A stretch of 11,416 bases of DNA from positions 1-11,416 of the forward strand of contig MGON01000015.1 in NCBI GenBank assembly GCA_001795345.1, read 5' to 3'. Numbering within the stretch: the first letter of the stretch is position 1; each line of letters opens with the position of its first letter. The DNA is from Chloroflexi bacterium RIFCSPLOWO2_02_FULL_71_16. GTDB lineage: Bacteria; Chloroflexota; Limnocylindria; P2-11E. The notes under the pieces are model-generated. The model made no database searches and was not told the DNA's origin. It worked only from the letters and a program-made list of their open reading frames with translations. Positions 1-6,727 of this stretch are shown here, piece by piece. The translations under genes were made by a program, and so were the position numbers.

Positions 1-964
1 CGGCCTCGCCGCGCAGGGGCGGGTTCACCTTCGTATTGGTGTCGTACGGAGCTCCGCGGGGGGTCTGAGGGGGGCTCGCCCCCCTCATAGCGGCCTCGCC
101 GCGCAGGGGCGGGTTCACCTTCGTATTGGTGTCGTACGGAGCTCCGCGGGGGGTCTGAGGGGGGCTCGCCCCCCTCATAGGCTCCCAGACGAAGCGCCGC
201 GAGCCCGCGACCCAGTCGTCGGTGAGGGCCAGGTGGTGCGGCGTGACCTCGCAGGTCACGGCGAGCCCGTCGGCCTTCGCCGCACGGACATGTTCGAGCG
301 AGGCGGCGGTAGAGACGTGCTGCAGGTGCAGGCGCGCGCCGGTGAGGCGGGCGAGGGCGATGTCGCGCGCGACCGCGGCCTCCTCCGCGGCGGCGGGGAT
401 CCCCGGAAGGCCGAGGGCGGCGCTCGCCGCGCCCTCGTGCATGACCCCGCGCGCTGAGAGCGCCCGGTCCTGAGCGTGCTCGAAGACCGGGCGGTCCGCG
501 GCGCGCGCGTATTCGAGCGCGCTGCGGAAGAGCCGCGCGTCGTCCACCGGGTCACCGTCGTCGCTGAAGGCCACCGCGCCGGCGGCCGCGAGCTCGACGA
601 GGTCGGCGAGCTCCTTGCCCTTCCGTCCGCGGGTGATGGCCGCCACCGGAAGCACCCTCGCGCCGCGCGCCCGATCGGCGCGCGCGATCAGCTCCGCCAC
701 GAGCCCGGGCGAGTCGATCGCCGGCTCGGTGTTCGCCATCGCGCACACGGTCGTGAAGCCGCCGCGGAGCGCCGCCAGCGCGCCGGTGGCGACGGTCTCG
801 GCGTCCTCGAAGCCCGGCTCGCGGAGGTGCGCGTGGAGATCGACGAGACCCGGCAGCAGCAGGAGGCCGCGCGCGTCGATCGGCCCGGCGCCGCCGCCGA
901 CCCGCACGTCCTCGGTCGTGGTGCGGCCCTGCGCGTCGAAACGCGTGATGCCCTGGAGGATCAT
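1..964 (-). CDS. pyrC: Dihydroorotase, class I (C-terminus beyond window)
   Basis: Zn-dependent amidohydrolase that cyclises N-carbamoyl-aspartate to dihydroorotate, third step of de novo pyrimidine synthesis, cytosolic. The 321 visible residues show the metal-binding HAH (H44, H46) followed by LREPG, MANTEP (residues 76-81), AFSDDG (132-137), FEH (H163), HLQHVST (H216) and TCEVTPHH (237-244). From memory of class I numbering, R48, N78 and the ligands keep a constant offset of 15 from the Bacillus enzymes, so this part of the barrel looks intact. The start ATG overlaps the pyrB stop as ATGA, so the genes are translationally coupled. After FVWE (to residue 261) comes a 30-residue unit containing YDTNTKVNPPLRGEA, present twice in frame (residues 263-292, and 293 to the window edge). 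A dihydroorotase normally has NPPLR once. The DHAPH motif would lie beyond the edge. Family call is firm; the state of the 3' end is uncertain. Confidence 0.93.
   Translation of the reverse strand, partial: MILQGITRFDAQGRTTTEDVRVGGGAGPIDARGLLLLPGLVDLHAHLREPGFEDAETVATGALAALRGGFTTVCAMANTEPAIDSPGLVAELIARADRARGARVLPVAAITRGRKGKELADLVELAAAGAVAFSDDGDPVDDARLFRSALEYARAADRPVFEHAQDRALSARGVMHEGAASAALGLPGIPAAAEEAAVARDIALARLTGARLHLQHVSTAASLEHVRAAKADGLAVTCEVTPHHLALTDDWVAGSRRFVWEPMRGASPPQTPRGAPYDTNTKVNPPLRGEAAMRGASPPQTPRGAPYDTNTKVNPPLRGEA
66..87. repeat. Palindrome, copy 1 (G6/C6 hairpin)
   Basis: TGAGGGGGG and CCCCCCTCA form a perfect 9-bp inverted repeat around a CTCG loop. It lies inside the 90-bp unit, and a second palindrome, CGGAGCTCCG at 47-56, sits close by. 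In pyrC it encodes part of MRGASPPQTPRG, a low-complexity stretch in a linker that varies between dihydroorotases. It resembles a small palindromic repeat element more than protein-driven sequence, but only these copies are in view. Confidence 0.7.
156..177. repeat. Palindrome, copy 2 (G6/C6 hairpin)
   Basis: This is the same 22-base inverted repeat as at 66-87, in the second 90-bp unit; CGGAGCTCCG recurs at 137-146. In the gene direction this copy comes first, directly after FVWEP, so the palindrome is present even if the 90-bp duplication is an assembly error. Confidence 0.7.
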
Positions 965-1920
965 GCCGTCACCGGGCTCGACGCGAGGAGCCAGAGGACG
1001 GCCATGCGCACCGCGACCCCATTGGTCACCTGGCGCTCGATGAGCGAGCGGGACCCGTGAGCGACCGAGGCCGCTATCTCGATACCCTCGTTCATCGGCC
1101 CCGGATGCAGCACCGGCGCTCCCTGGCGCATCAGCGCGACGCGCTCCTCGCTGAGGCCCCACGCACGCGCGTACTCGCGTAGGGACGGCAGCAGGCCGGA
1201 CTCCTGCCGCTCGCGCTGGAGACGGAGCGCGATGACGGCGTCGGCGCCGGCGAGCGCGCGGTCGGCGTCGGGCTCGTACACGACGCCCTCGGGCAGCTGT
1301 CCGCAGCGCCATGCCACGGGCACGAGCGTCGGCGGCCCGGAGAGGGTGATCCGCGCGCCGAGCGGCACGAGCGTGTGGATGTCCGACCGCGCCACCCGGC
1401 TGTGCAGGACGTCCCCGAGGATGACGATCCTCTTCCCGGCGAGGTCGCCGAGCTGCGTGCGGAGCGTGAAGGCGTCGAGGAGCCCCTGGGTCGGGTGCGC
1501 GTGCCATCCGTCGCCCGCGTTGATGACGGCGCTCGTCACCCGGTCGGCGACGAACTGCGCCGCGCCGGAGGCGGCGTGGCGCATGACGAGGATCTCGCCG
1601 CCGAGCGCCTCGAGCGTGCGGACCGTATCGAAGAGCGACTCGCCCTTCTCGACGGACGATCCGGCCGTTGTCACGTTCACCACGTCGGCCGAGAGCGCCT
1701 TCGCGGCGAGCTCGAACGAGACGCGGGTGCGCGTCGAGGCCTCCGCGAAGAAGAGGACGACGGTCCGCCCGCGGAGCGCGGGGGTGCGGCGGACCGTCCT
1801 GTTCGGGTCGGTGAGCACCGGGAGCATCACGTCGGTCTGCTCGAGCACCATCTCGATCTCGGCACGCGACCAGTCGTCCGTCGCCAGGACGTGACGGCGC
1901 GTCCACGCCTGACCGATCAT
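961..1920 (-). CDS. pyrB: Aspartate carbamoyltransferase, catalytic chain
   Basis: Transfers the carbamoyl group from carbamoyl phosphate to L-aspartate, the committed step of pyrimidine synthesis. The 319 residues are full length for the family. Visible signatures are the carbamoyl-phosphate loop STRTR (62-66) followed by VSFE, the second loop SSVEKGES (about 88-95), HPTQGLLD (142-149), [11 protein letters not shown] (169-179), the aspartate-binding LRLQRER region, and [11 protein letters not shown] near the C-terminus. All expected catalytic positions are present. ATG start and stop overlap pyrR upstream and pyrC downstream by 4 bp each (ATGA), so the three genes are one operon. No pyrI regulatory subunit is in view, which fits PyrR control at the RNA level. 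Confidence 0.97.
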   Translation of the reverse strand: MIGQAWTRRHVLATDDWSRAEIEMVLEQTDVMLPVLTDPNRTVRRTPALRGRTVVLFFAEASTRTRVSFELAAKALSADVVNVTTAGSSVEKGESLFDTVRTLEALGGEILVMRHAASGAAQFVADRVTSAVINAGDGWHAHPTQGLLDAFTLRTQLGDLAGKRIVILGDVLHSRVARSDIHTLVPLGARITLSGPPTLVPVAWRCGQLPEGVVYEPDADRALAGADAVIALRLQRERQESGLLPSLREYARAWGLSEERVALMRQGAPVLHPGPMNEGIEIAASVAHGSRSLIERQVTNGVAVRMAVLWLLASSPVTA

Positions 1921-2456
1921 GCCGGCACCGCCGCGCGGACGAGCTCGACCTCGTCGCGCCCGTCCACCTCCACGAGATGGACGCGGACATCGTCGCCGAG
2001 CTGCGTCGGTACGTTCTTCCCGACATGGTCGGCGCGGATGGGGAGCTCGCGGTGTCCACGGTCGACGAGGACCGCCAGACGGATGGCCCTCGGCCGGCCG
2101 TAGTCGACGAGCGCGTCCATCGCCGCGCGGATCGTCCGGCCGGTGAAGAGCACGTCGTCCACGAGGACGAGGATCCGGTCGTCGACGCTGAAGGCGATCT
2201 CCGTCGTCCGGACCACCGGGGCGTGCCCGATGCGCGTCAGGTCGTCACGGTAGAGCGTGATGTCGAGGGCGCCGAGCGGAAGGTCCACGCCTTCGTTCGC
2301 CTGGATGGCCGCGTGGAGCCGCTGGGCCAGCACGTCGCCGCGCGAGCGGATGCCCACGAGGGCGATGCGGGAGGGATCGCGGTCCCGCTCGACTATCTCG
2401 TGCGCGATCCGCGCGATGGCCCGGCGCACGTCGTCGGCGGAGAGGAGCGTCGTCAT
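1917..2456 (-). CDS. pyrR: Bifunctional PyrR: pyr operon regulator and uracil phosphoribosyltransferase
   Basis: RNA-binding regulator of pyr genes. It also carries a phosphoribosyltransferase fold that makes UMP from uracil and PRPP. The 179 residues match the usual size. The PRPP-binding motif [12 protein letters not shown] occupies residues 97-108, LVGIRSRGD lies near 33-41, and the C-terminal [18 protein letters not shown] is typical of PyrR. The start ATG at 2456 is preceded by AAGGGAG with a 5-nt spacer, and this Shine-Dalgarno sequence is part of a PyrR-type hairpin, so autoregulation is likely. It is the first gene of the operon and overlaps pyrB by ATGA. Basic residues for RNA binding are present, but their function is inferred from the family. 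Confidence 0.97.
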   Translation of the reverse strand: MTTLLSADDVRRAIARIAHEIVERDRDPSRIALVGIRSRGDVLAQRLHAAIQANEGVDLPLGALDITLYRDDLTRIGHAPVVRTTEIAFSVDDRILVLVDDVLFTGRTIRAAMDALVDYGRPRAIRLAVLVDRGHRELPIRADHVGKNVPTQLGDDVRVHLVEVDGRDEVELVRAAVPA

Positions 2457-2463
2457 CTGGTCT

Positions 2464-2498
2464 CCCTTCCCGGCCTCGCAGGACCGGTCCTTAAAGGG
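2464..2498 (-). promoter_or_regulatory. PyrR-binding RNA hairpin covering the pyrR ribosome binding site
   Basis: Read on the minus strand, the sequence contains GGTCCTGCGAGGCC. It matches the PyrR binding-loop consensus ARUCCNGNGAGGYU at 12 of 14 positions, and the two differences (A to G at the start, U to C at the end) are compensatory because those bases pair. The fold is CCGG (2487-2484), bulged U, CC, loop UGCGA (2480-2476), GG, CCGG (2473-2470). A lower stem CCCTT (2498-2494) pairs with AAGGG (2468-2464) across an internal loop. The AAGGG arm is the Shine-Dalgarno of pyrR, so PyrR-UMP binding should block ribosome access, as known for mycobacterial pyr leaders. No separate attenuator hairpin is seen between it and the start codon. 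Confidence 0.82.
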
Positions 2499-2508
2499 TC
2501 GTGGTCAC

Positions 2509-2514
2509 AGTGTA
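2509..2514 (-). promoter_or_regulatory. Possible -10 box of the pyr operon
   Basis: TACACT on the minus strand fits the TAnnnT pattern and would place a transcript start a few bases before the PyrR hairpin, giving a leader of about 45 nt. No good -35 hexamer is seen at 16-18 nt upstream, so this is a weak call based mainly on position. Confidence 0.3.
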
Positions 2515-2641
2515 AGGCTTTCGCTGTACATCGCCGTCGTCGCCATGCCACGTGAGCAAGCTCCCGGGCATGGACTCCTAGGCGCTGTAGGCTTCCCGCC
2601 AGCGCCCCCGGGTGGTGGCTCGACGGGCGCGTCGGGGTGAG

Positions 2642-3745
2642 ATGGAGCGGGCGCCCACGCGCCGGGGCGGTCTCCGCGTCTGGCGTACCTGGCTCAGGCC
2701 GGCGGAGACCGCGACCCTGGGGAGCGCGGCCTTCCTGGTCGCGACGGCGCTGCTTCCGGCGGCGGCCGGATCACGCGTGGCGCTCCTGCTCGCGGCCCTC
2801 GCCGTCGCGTCCTACTCGCTGGTCTGGTACCGCGTCCTTCCGACCCGCGCGTTCGGGGAGTGGAGCTACGAGGTCGCGGGAGCGTTCATACAGCTGGTCG
2901 GCCTCTTCACCATCCTCGTCACCGGCGGCGTGACCTCGCTCTGGTTCCCCTTCTATCTGCTTCCCCTCTTCGCGACCGTCTTCAGCTCCCGGCCGCGAGC
3001 GACGGTATTCGTGAGCGCCGTTGCCGTCCTCGGGATCGTCGGAGCCGCGCTCGCCGTTCCGCTCGCCGCGGGAGATGCTGCGAGCACTCGCGATATCGCG
3101 TTCCTGCGGCTGCTCGAGCTGGCCGCGGTCGCGAGCATGGCCATCCTCATCAGCCGCGCCATGCATCGCAGCCGGACCGGGCTCCTTCGGCGCGAGGAGG
3201 AGCTGCGCGAGGCGCTCGCGGCCACGGAGCGCGAGGCGCTGACGGATCCGCTGACCGGCGTGCACAACCGGCGCTCTCTCGAGCAGGCGCTCCTGCGGGT
3301 GACGAGCCGGGCGGAGCGGGACGCGCACCCCTATGCGCTGCTCGTCGTCGACGTGGACGGGCTCAAGGCGCTCAACGACAGGGCCGGTCACGTCGCCGGC
3401 GATTCGCTGCTGCGGCTCGTCGCCCGTGCCGCGACGGAAGCGGTCCGCGCGTACGACCTCGTCGCCAGGTTCGGCGGGGACGAGTTCGTGGTCGTGATCC
3501 ACCACACGACGGACGAGTCCGCGCACCGCACCGCGGAGCGCATCCAGCAGCGCTTCGCGGAGCTCCTGGCCGAGGCGCCGGAGCTCAGCGGGACGACCAT
3601 CAGCATGGGCGCGGCCACTTGGTCGCCCGGACGAGCGGCGAGTGACCTGATGGCGGAAGCGGACGCCGAGATGTACGGCGGGAAGCGGGGCCAGGGTCGC
3701 CGCCCGCACGACGCGCCGGCCGGCAGGGAGGCTCGGCGAGCCTAA
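2642..3745 (+). CDS. Membrane-anchored GGDEF diguanylate cyclase
   Basis: Predicted to condense two GTP into cyclic di-GMP at the inner face of the membrane. Numbering from ATG 2642 (367 aa), about six hydrophobic segments span residues 25-171, followed by a charged helical linker (173-198, rich in R and E) that should couple a membrane signal to dimerisation. The GGDEF domain starts at DPLTGVHNRR, continues with VDVDGLKALND, and has an intact active site FGGDEF (GGDEF 278-282). RAYD at 269-272 stands five residues before it and is a proper RxxD inhibitory site, so product feedback is likely. No EAL or PAS domain is present. ATG 2642 is chosen because GGGGTG precedes it; GTG 2612 would add ten Arg-rich residues without a Shine-Dalgarno. 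It is divergent from pyrR. The input signal is unknown. Confidence 0.93.
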   Translation: MERAPTRRGGLRVWRTWLRPAETATLGSAAFLVATALLPAAAGSRVALLLAALAVASYSLVWYRVLPTRAFGEWSYEVAGAFIQLVGLFTILVTGGVTSLWFPFYLLPLFATVFSSRPRATVFVSAVAVLGIVGAALAVPLAAGDAASTRDIAFLRLLELAAVASMAILISRAMHRSRTGLLRREEELREALAATEREALTDPLTGVHNRRSLEQALLRVTSRAERDAHPYALLVVDVDGLKALNDRAGHVAGDSLLRLVARAATEAVRAYDLVARFGGDEFVVVIHHTTDESAHRTAERIQQRFAELLAEAPELSGTTISMGAATWSPGRAASDLMAEADAEMYGGKRGQGRRPHDAPAGREARRA

Positions 3746-3748
3746 GTA

Positions 3749-3772
3749 GCCCGGGATCGGGCGGATCCGGGC
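3749..3772 (+). terminator. Hairpin after the diguanylate cyclase gene
   Basis: GCCCGG(g)ATC pairs with GATCCGGGC around a GGGCG loop: nine pairs with one bulged G, starting three bases after the TAA stop. No T-run follows, so it may be a weak intrinsic terminator or an mRNA-stabilising hairpin. The internal segment TCGGGCGG (3757-3764) can instead pair perfectly with CCGCCCGA (3793-3800). Confidence 0.45.
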
Positions 3773-3814
3773 CCCAAGCCGCAACGATCGCACCGCCCGA
3801 CCGATGACGTTCGT

Positions 3815-5905
3815 GTGAGGAAGGTCGCGCTCCTGGTCGTCGCGTTCGGCCTGCTCGTCTCGCTCGCTCGGATCCCGAGCGCGCAGGCTGCGGACCGCAC
3901 GCTCGCGCCCGCCGCCGCCGCTCCGGCGATCGCTCCGGCCGCACCCAGCGCGCCCGCTGCCGCCCCGGAGCTCCCCGCTCAGGTAGCCGTGTCCGCCGCG
4001 CCGCAGCTTCGCGCGTACTGGGTCGATGCGTTCGGCGAGGGCTTCTACGACGAGGTCCAGATCGACCGGCTCGTCGCGGACGTGAAGGCCGCGAACATGA
4101 ACGCGATCTTCGCGCAGGTCGTCCGCCGCGGGGACTGCTTCTGCTCCCGGTCGAGCCTCCCGCGCACCGAGGCCGCCATCGCGCCGGCGCCCTTCGATCC
4201 GCTCGAGAGCCTGATCACCAAGGCGCACGCCCAGGGCATCGAGGTCCATGCGTGGATCATCGCGACCGGCATCTGGCGCGGGACGACACCGCCGAAGGAT
4301 CCGGCGCACGCATTCGTCCAGCACGGCACGAGCGCGAGCGGCGCGGCGTACTGGCTGACGAGGCGCTCGGACGGCGCCGACCGTCTCGAGACGGAGTACC
4401 ACCTCGATCCCGGCCACCCCGACGCCGCGGAGTACGTCGTCCGCATGGCCACGAGCATCGTCCAGGGCTACGACGTCGACGGCATCAACATCGACCGCAT
4501 CCGCTACCCCGACGGCAACATCGGCGGTGCGCCCTCGTGGGGCTACAACCCGACGGCGGTCGCTCGCTTCCAGGCGGCCACGGGGCGTGGCGACGTCCCC
4601 GCCCCCGGCGATGCGCAGTGGGCCCAGTGGCGCCGCGACCGTGTCACCGACCTCGTCCGCCGGATCTACGTCGAGAGCTACGCCATCCGCCCCGACGTGC
4701 GCATCAGCGTCGACACGATCGTCTACGGCTACGGTCCGCAGACGACGGGCAGCTGGCTCGGCACGCGGACGTACGCGGAGCTGCTCCAGGACTGGGTCGG
4801 CTGGATGCGCGAGGGCATCGTCGACCTCAACGTCCCGATGAACTACAAACGCGACGGCAAGGCCGACCAGCGGCGCATGTTCCTGGAATGGAGCGACTAC
4901 GCGAAGGAGCAGCAGTACGGCCGCGCGGTCGCGATCGGCACGGCGCTCTATCTGAACGACATCGCCGGAAGCGTCGGCCAGGTGCGCACTTCCGTGGAAG
5001 CGGCGGCCGGCCGCTCGAGCGCGGGATGGGTCGGGTACTCCTGGCGCAATCCCGACGACGCCGCGGCGGCGTTCACGCGGTCGGGCGCGGCGAGCCGTGC
5101 GGAGCTCGACCGCGCGCTCACGGAGTGGAGCCACTACGACCCCGACCGCGCGCCGGTCTTCGAAGCGCCCGCGCGCGTGCCCTCGATGCCGTGGAAGGCG
5201 GTCCCGACGACGGGGCTCCTCCGCGGGACGACGACCGCATCGCACTCCCCGGTCGACGTGCGCACCGCGGCGGGCGCGCTCGTGCGCGGTGGATCGACGG
5301 ACGGCTCCGGCTGGTTCGGGTTCGTCGACCTCTCGCCGGGCACCTACACCGTGACGGTCGCGGGGAGGAGCTACACGGCAACGGTCGAGGCAGGTCGTGT
5401 CGCGACGGCCAGCGCCGCCGGCACGGTGGACTGCGCCAGCTCGAACAGCGTCGGCCCGGGCATCCCGCCGCCGGCGTCGGTGCCGTCGGGCCTGCCCGGC
5501 TTCCACGCCGCGTGGTACGGCCAGAGCGGCTACACCACGCTCTGCCCGGGCGAGCGATCGGTCGCCACGGTCGCGTACTACAACTCCGGAACCCTCGGAT
5601 GGTCCTCCGGACGCATGGGCGAGGTCGCGTACCTCGGGACCTGGGAGCCCATGCCGGGGCAAGACAAACCCAGCATCCTCGGGGGCGACGGCACCTCCGG
5701 GTCACCGAGCACGGGCTGGCCGCGCTACGACCGCGTGGCGGTGCAGCCGCACGAGTTCGTCGGCCCGGGCCAGGTCGCGTGGTTCCAGTTCACGGTCCAG
5801 GCGCCCGCGGTGCCGGGCACATACCGCCTGGCCATCCGTCCGCTGATCGAGGGCGCGACGTGGATGGAGGACTACGGCGTCTTCTGGTACGTGACCGTCA
5901 AGTAG
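3815..5905 (+). CDS. Secreted GHL10-type glycoside hydrolase-like protein with C-terminal Ig-like modules
   Basis: 696 residues. A basic start and hydrophobic core end in SAQA (signal peptide, cleavage near residue 25), followed by an Ala/Pro linker (29-62). Residues 65 to about 400 match the GHL10 TIM-barrel family (PF02638, as in E. coli YngK/DigH): LRAYWVDAFGEGF at the start, HAWIIA (145-150), DGINIDRIRYPDG (222-234), VDTIVYG and VPMNYKRDG. Families like this act on cell-wall or other exported glycans; the substrate here is unknown. Residues about 465-535 look like a carboxypeptidase-regulatory or Ig-like beta-sandwich (GSTDGSGWFGFVDLSPGTYT). Residues about 562-696 form a second sandwich rich in Trp and Tyr with YNSGTLGW and PGTYRLAIRP, resembling the NBR1-like Ig module common in Chloroflexota exported proteins. 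The start is GTG with no clear Shine-Dalgarno. It ends 12 bp before a convergent gene. Confidence 0.88.
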   Translation: MRKVALLVVAFGLLVSLARIPSAQAADRTLAPAAAAPAIAPAAPSAPAAAPELPAQVAVSAAPQLRAYWVDAFGEGFYDEVQIDRLVADVKAANMNAIFAQVVRRGDCFCSRSSLPRTEAAIAPAPFDPLESLITKAHAQGIEVHAWIIATGIWRGTTPPKDPAHAFVQHGTSASGAAYWLTRRSDGADRLETEYHLDPGHPDAAEYVVRMATSIVQGYDVDGINIDRIRYPDGNIGGAPSWGYNPTAVARFQAATGRGDVPAPGDAQWAQWRRDRVTDLVRRIYVESYAIRPDVRISVDTIVYGYGPQTTGSWLGTRTYAELLQDWVGWMREGIVDLNVPMNYKRDGKADQRRMFLEWSDYAKEQQYGRAVAIGTALYLNDIAGSVGQVRTSVEAAAGRSSAGWVGYSWRNPDDAAAAFTRSGAASRAELDRALTEWSHYDPDRAPVFEAPARVPSMPWKAVPTTGLLRGTTTASHSPVDVRTAAGALVRGGSTDGSGWFGFVDLSPGTYTVTVAGRSYTATVEAGRVATASAAGTVDCASSNSVGPGIPPPASVPSGLPGFHAAWYGQSGYTTLCPGERSVATVAYYNSGTLGWSSGRMGEVAYLGTWEPMPGQDKPSILGGDGTSGSPSTGWPRYDRVAVQPHEFVGPGQVAWFQFTVQAPAVPGTYRLAIRPLIEGATWMEDYGVFWYVTVK

Positions 5906-5917
5906 CGCTTCGCTGGG

Positions 5918-6727
5918 TCAGGCGAGGGGGCGCGGCAGGGCGAACAGGAGCGCCAGCGAGATCGCATTGACGGTCGCATGCGCCACGATGGGCGCCCAGA
6001 GGGTCCCGGACCGCCGGTAGATCCAGGCGAGGCCGAACCCGAGCACGAAGATCGGCGCGAGCACCCCGATGCCGTGCGCGAGAGCGAACAGGAGCGCGCT
6101 GACGGCGGCCGCGACGGCGAACGGCAGCCGTTGCGCCAGCCCCCCGAAGACGATCCCGCGGTACAGCGTCTCCTCGGCCAGCGGCGCCACGACGGCCCCG
6201 GTCAGCAGATCGAGGAAGAGCGCCTCAGGACCGCGGTGGGTGCCGAAGCTGACGACGAGGGCCTGTGGGCGCGCCCCCACCAGCTGGATCCAGAGGACGT
6301 TGACCAGGATCGACGAGATCCAGAGAGCCACCGCGCTGGCGACCGCGAACCGGAGCTGGCCGAGCGTCGGCCGGCGCAGACCGAAGTCATCCGGCGCGAG
6401 ATGGAGGAAGCGCCGTCCCACGAGCGCGAGAACGACCAGGAGCGCGACCGCGCCCGCGGCCGTCACGGCGAGGATGTCCGCGGGCGAGCGCTGGTGAGCG
6501 TCCCGGCCGGCGACGCCTAGCGCGAGCACGGTGACGAGCTGCGCGCTGGTCATCGCGAAGAATGAGGCCACGGCGGTGATCAGGAGGCCGAGGACGCTCC
6601 ACCCGGGGACCGCGGCAGGTGCCGGCGCGGCGGTGGAAGGGTCGCCCGCGAGCTCGGGGAGCGGCTCGGCTAGCGGAGGCCCGTCCGACGTGCGCGCAGC
6701 GCCGCCTGGAGGATCATGTCCGTCCAC
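5918..6727 (-). CDS. CPBP-family intramembrane metalloprotease (CAAX protease/Abi-like)
   Basis: About seven hydrophobic segments after a Pro/Ala-rich cytosolic tail (residues 1-40). The three CPBP (PF02517) motifs are present: EETLYRG at 185-191 (paired Glu and Arg), FALAHG with H218, and HATVN at 250-254. These form the metal site of Rce1-like proteases, so activity is plausible. Bacterial members act in membrane protein or peptide processing and sometimes in bacteriocin immunity, but no bacteriocin or lipoprotein substrate gene is nearby. The only reasonable start is GTG at 6727, which overlaps the end of the upstream Nudix-like gene by 58 bp and lacks a strong Shine-Dalgarno. No alternative ATG, GTG or TTG is seen before the first membrane helix, so translational coupling is likely. 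It converges with the GHL10 gene. Confidence 0.88.
   Translation of the reverse strand: MDGHDPPGGAARTSDGPPLAEPLPELAGDPSTAAPAPAAVPGWSVLGLLITAVASFFAMTSAQLVTVLALGVAGRDAHQRSPADILAVTAAGAVALLVVLALVGRRFLHLAPDDFGLRRPTLGQLRFAVASAVALWISSILVNVLWIQLVGARPQALVVSFGTHRGPEALFLDLLTGAVVAPLAEETLYRGIVFGGLAQRLPFAVAAAVSALLFALAHGIGVLAPIFVLGFGLAWIYRRSGTLWAPIVAHATVNAISLALLFALPRPLA

Larger units (their letters stand above)
1..180. repeat. Two exact 90-bp tandem copies inside pyrC
   Basis: Bases 1-90 and 91-180 are identical, and the match stops exactly at base 181. The unit is 30 codons, so the pyrC frame stays open through both copies. Each copy encodes the conserved YDTNTKVNPPLRGEA segment. The left border is cut by the window edge, so more copies could follow. 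The window begins exactly at a unit boundary. That would be a coincidence for an arbitrary cut and is what a contig end with a k-mer-sized overlap would look like. Real duplication and assembly artefact cannot be separated from the sequence alone. Confidence 0.97.

Noticed and set aside
1..180. CRISPR array or transposon end at the left edge
   Set aside because: The units abut with no spacers, encode a conserved dihydroorotase segment, and show no transposase or target-site duplication.
476..1060. Open frames on the plus strand opposite pyrC
   Set aside because: They lie opposite a dihydroorotase with intact catalytic motifs and have shadow composition.
3746..3814. c-di-GMP riboswitch before the GHL10 gene
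   Set aside because: The region is too short and lacks the conserved core; only simple GC hairpins are seen.
2771..5662. 963-codon open frame on the minus strand opposite the cyclase and GHL10 genes
   Set aside because: Arg/Ala/Gly-rich with no domain; it is the mirror of two genes with clear conserved motifs, an effect of high GC and strong third-position bias.
4252..5970. 572-codon plus-strand frame inside the GHL10 gene
   Set aside because: Arg/Pro/His-rich shadow in another frame of a well-supported gene, with no recognisable motif.
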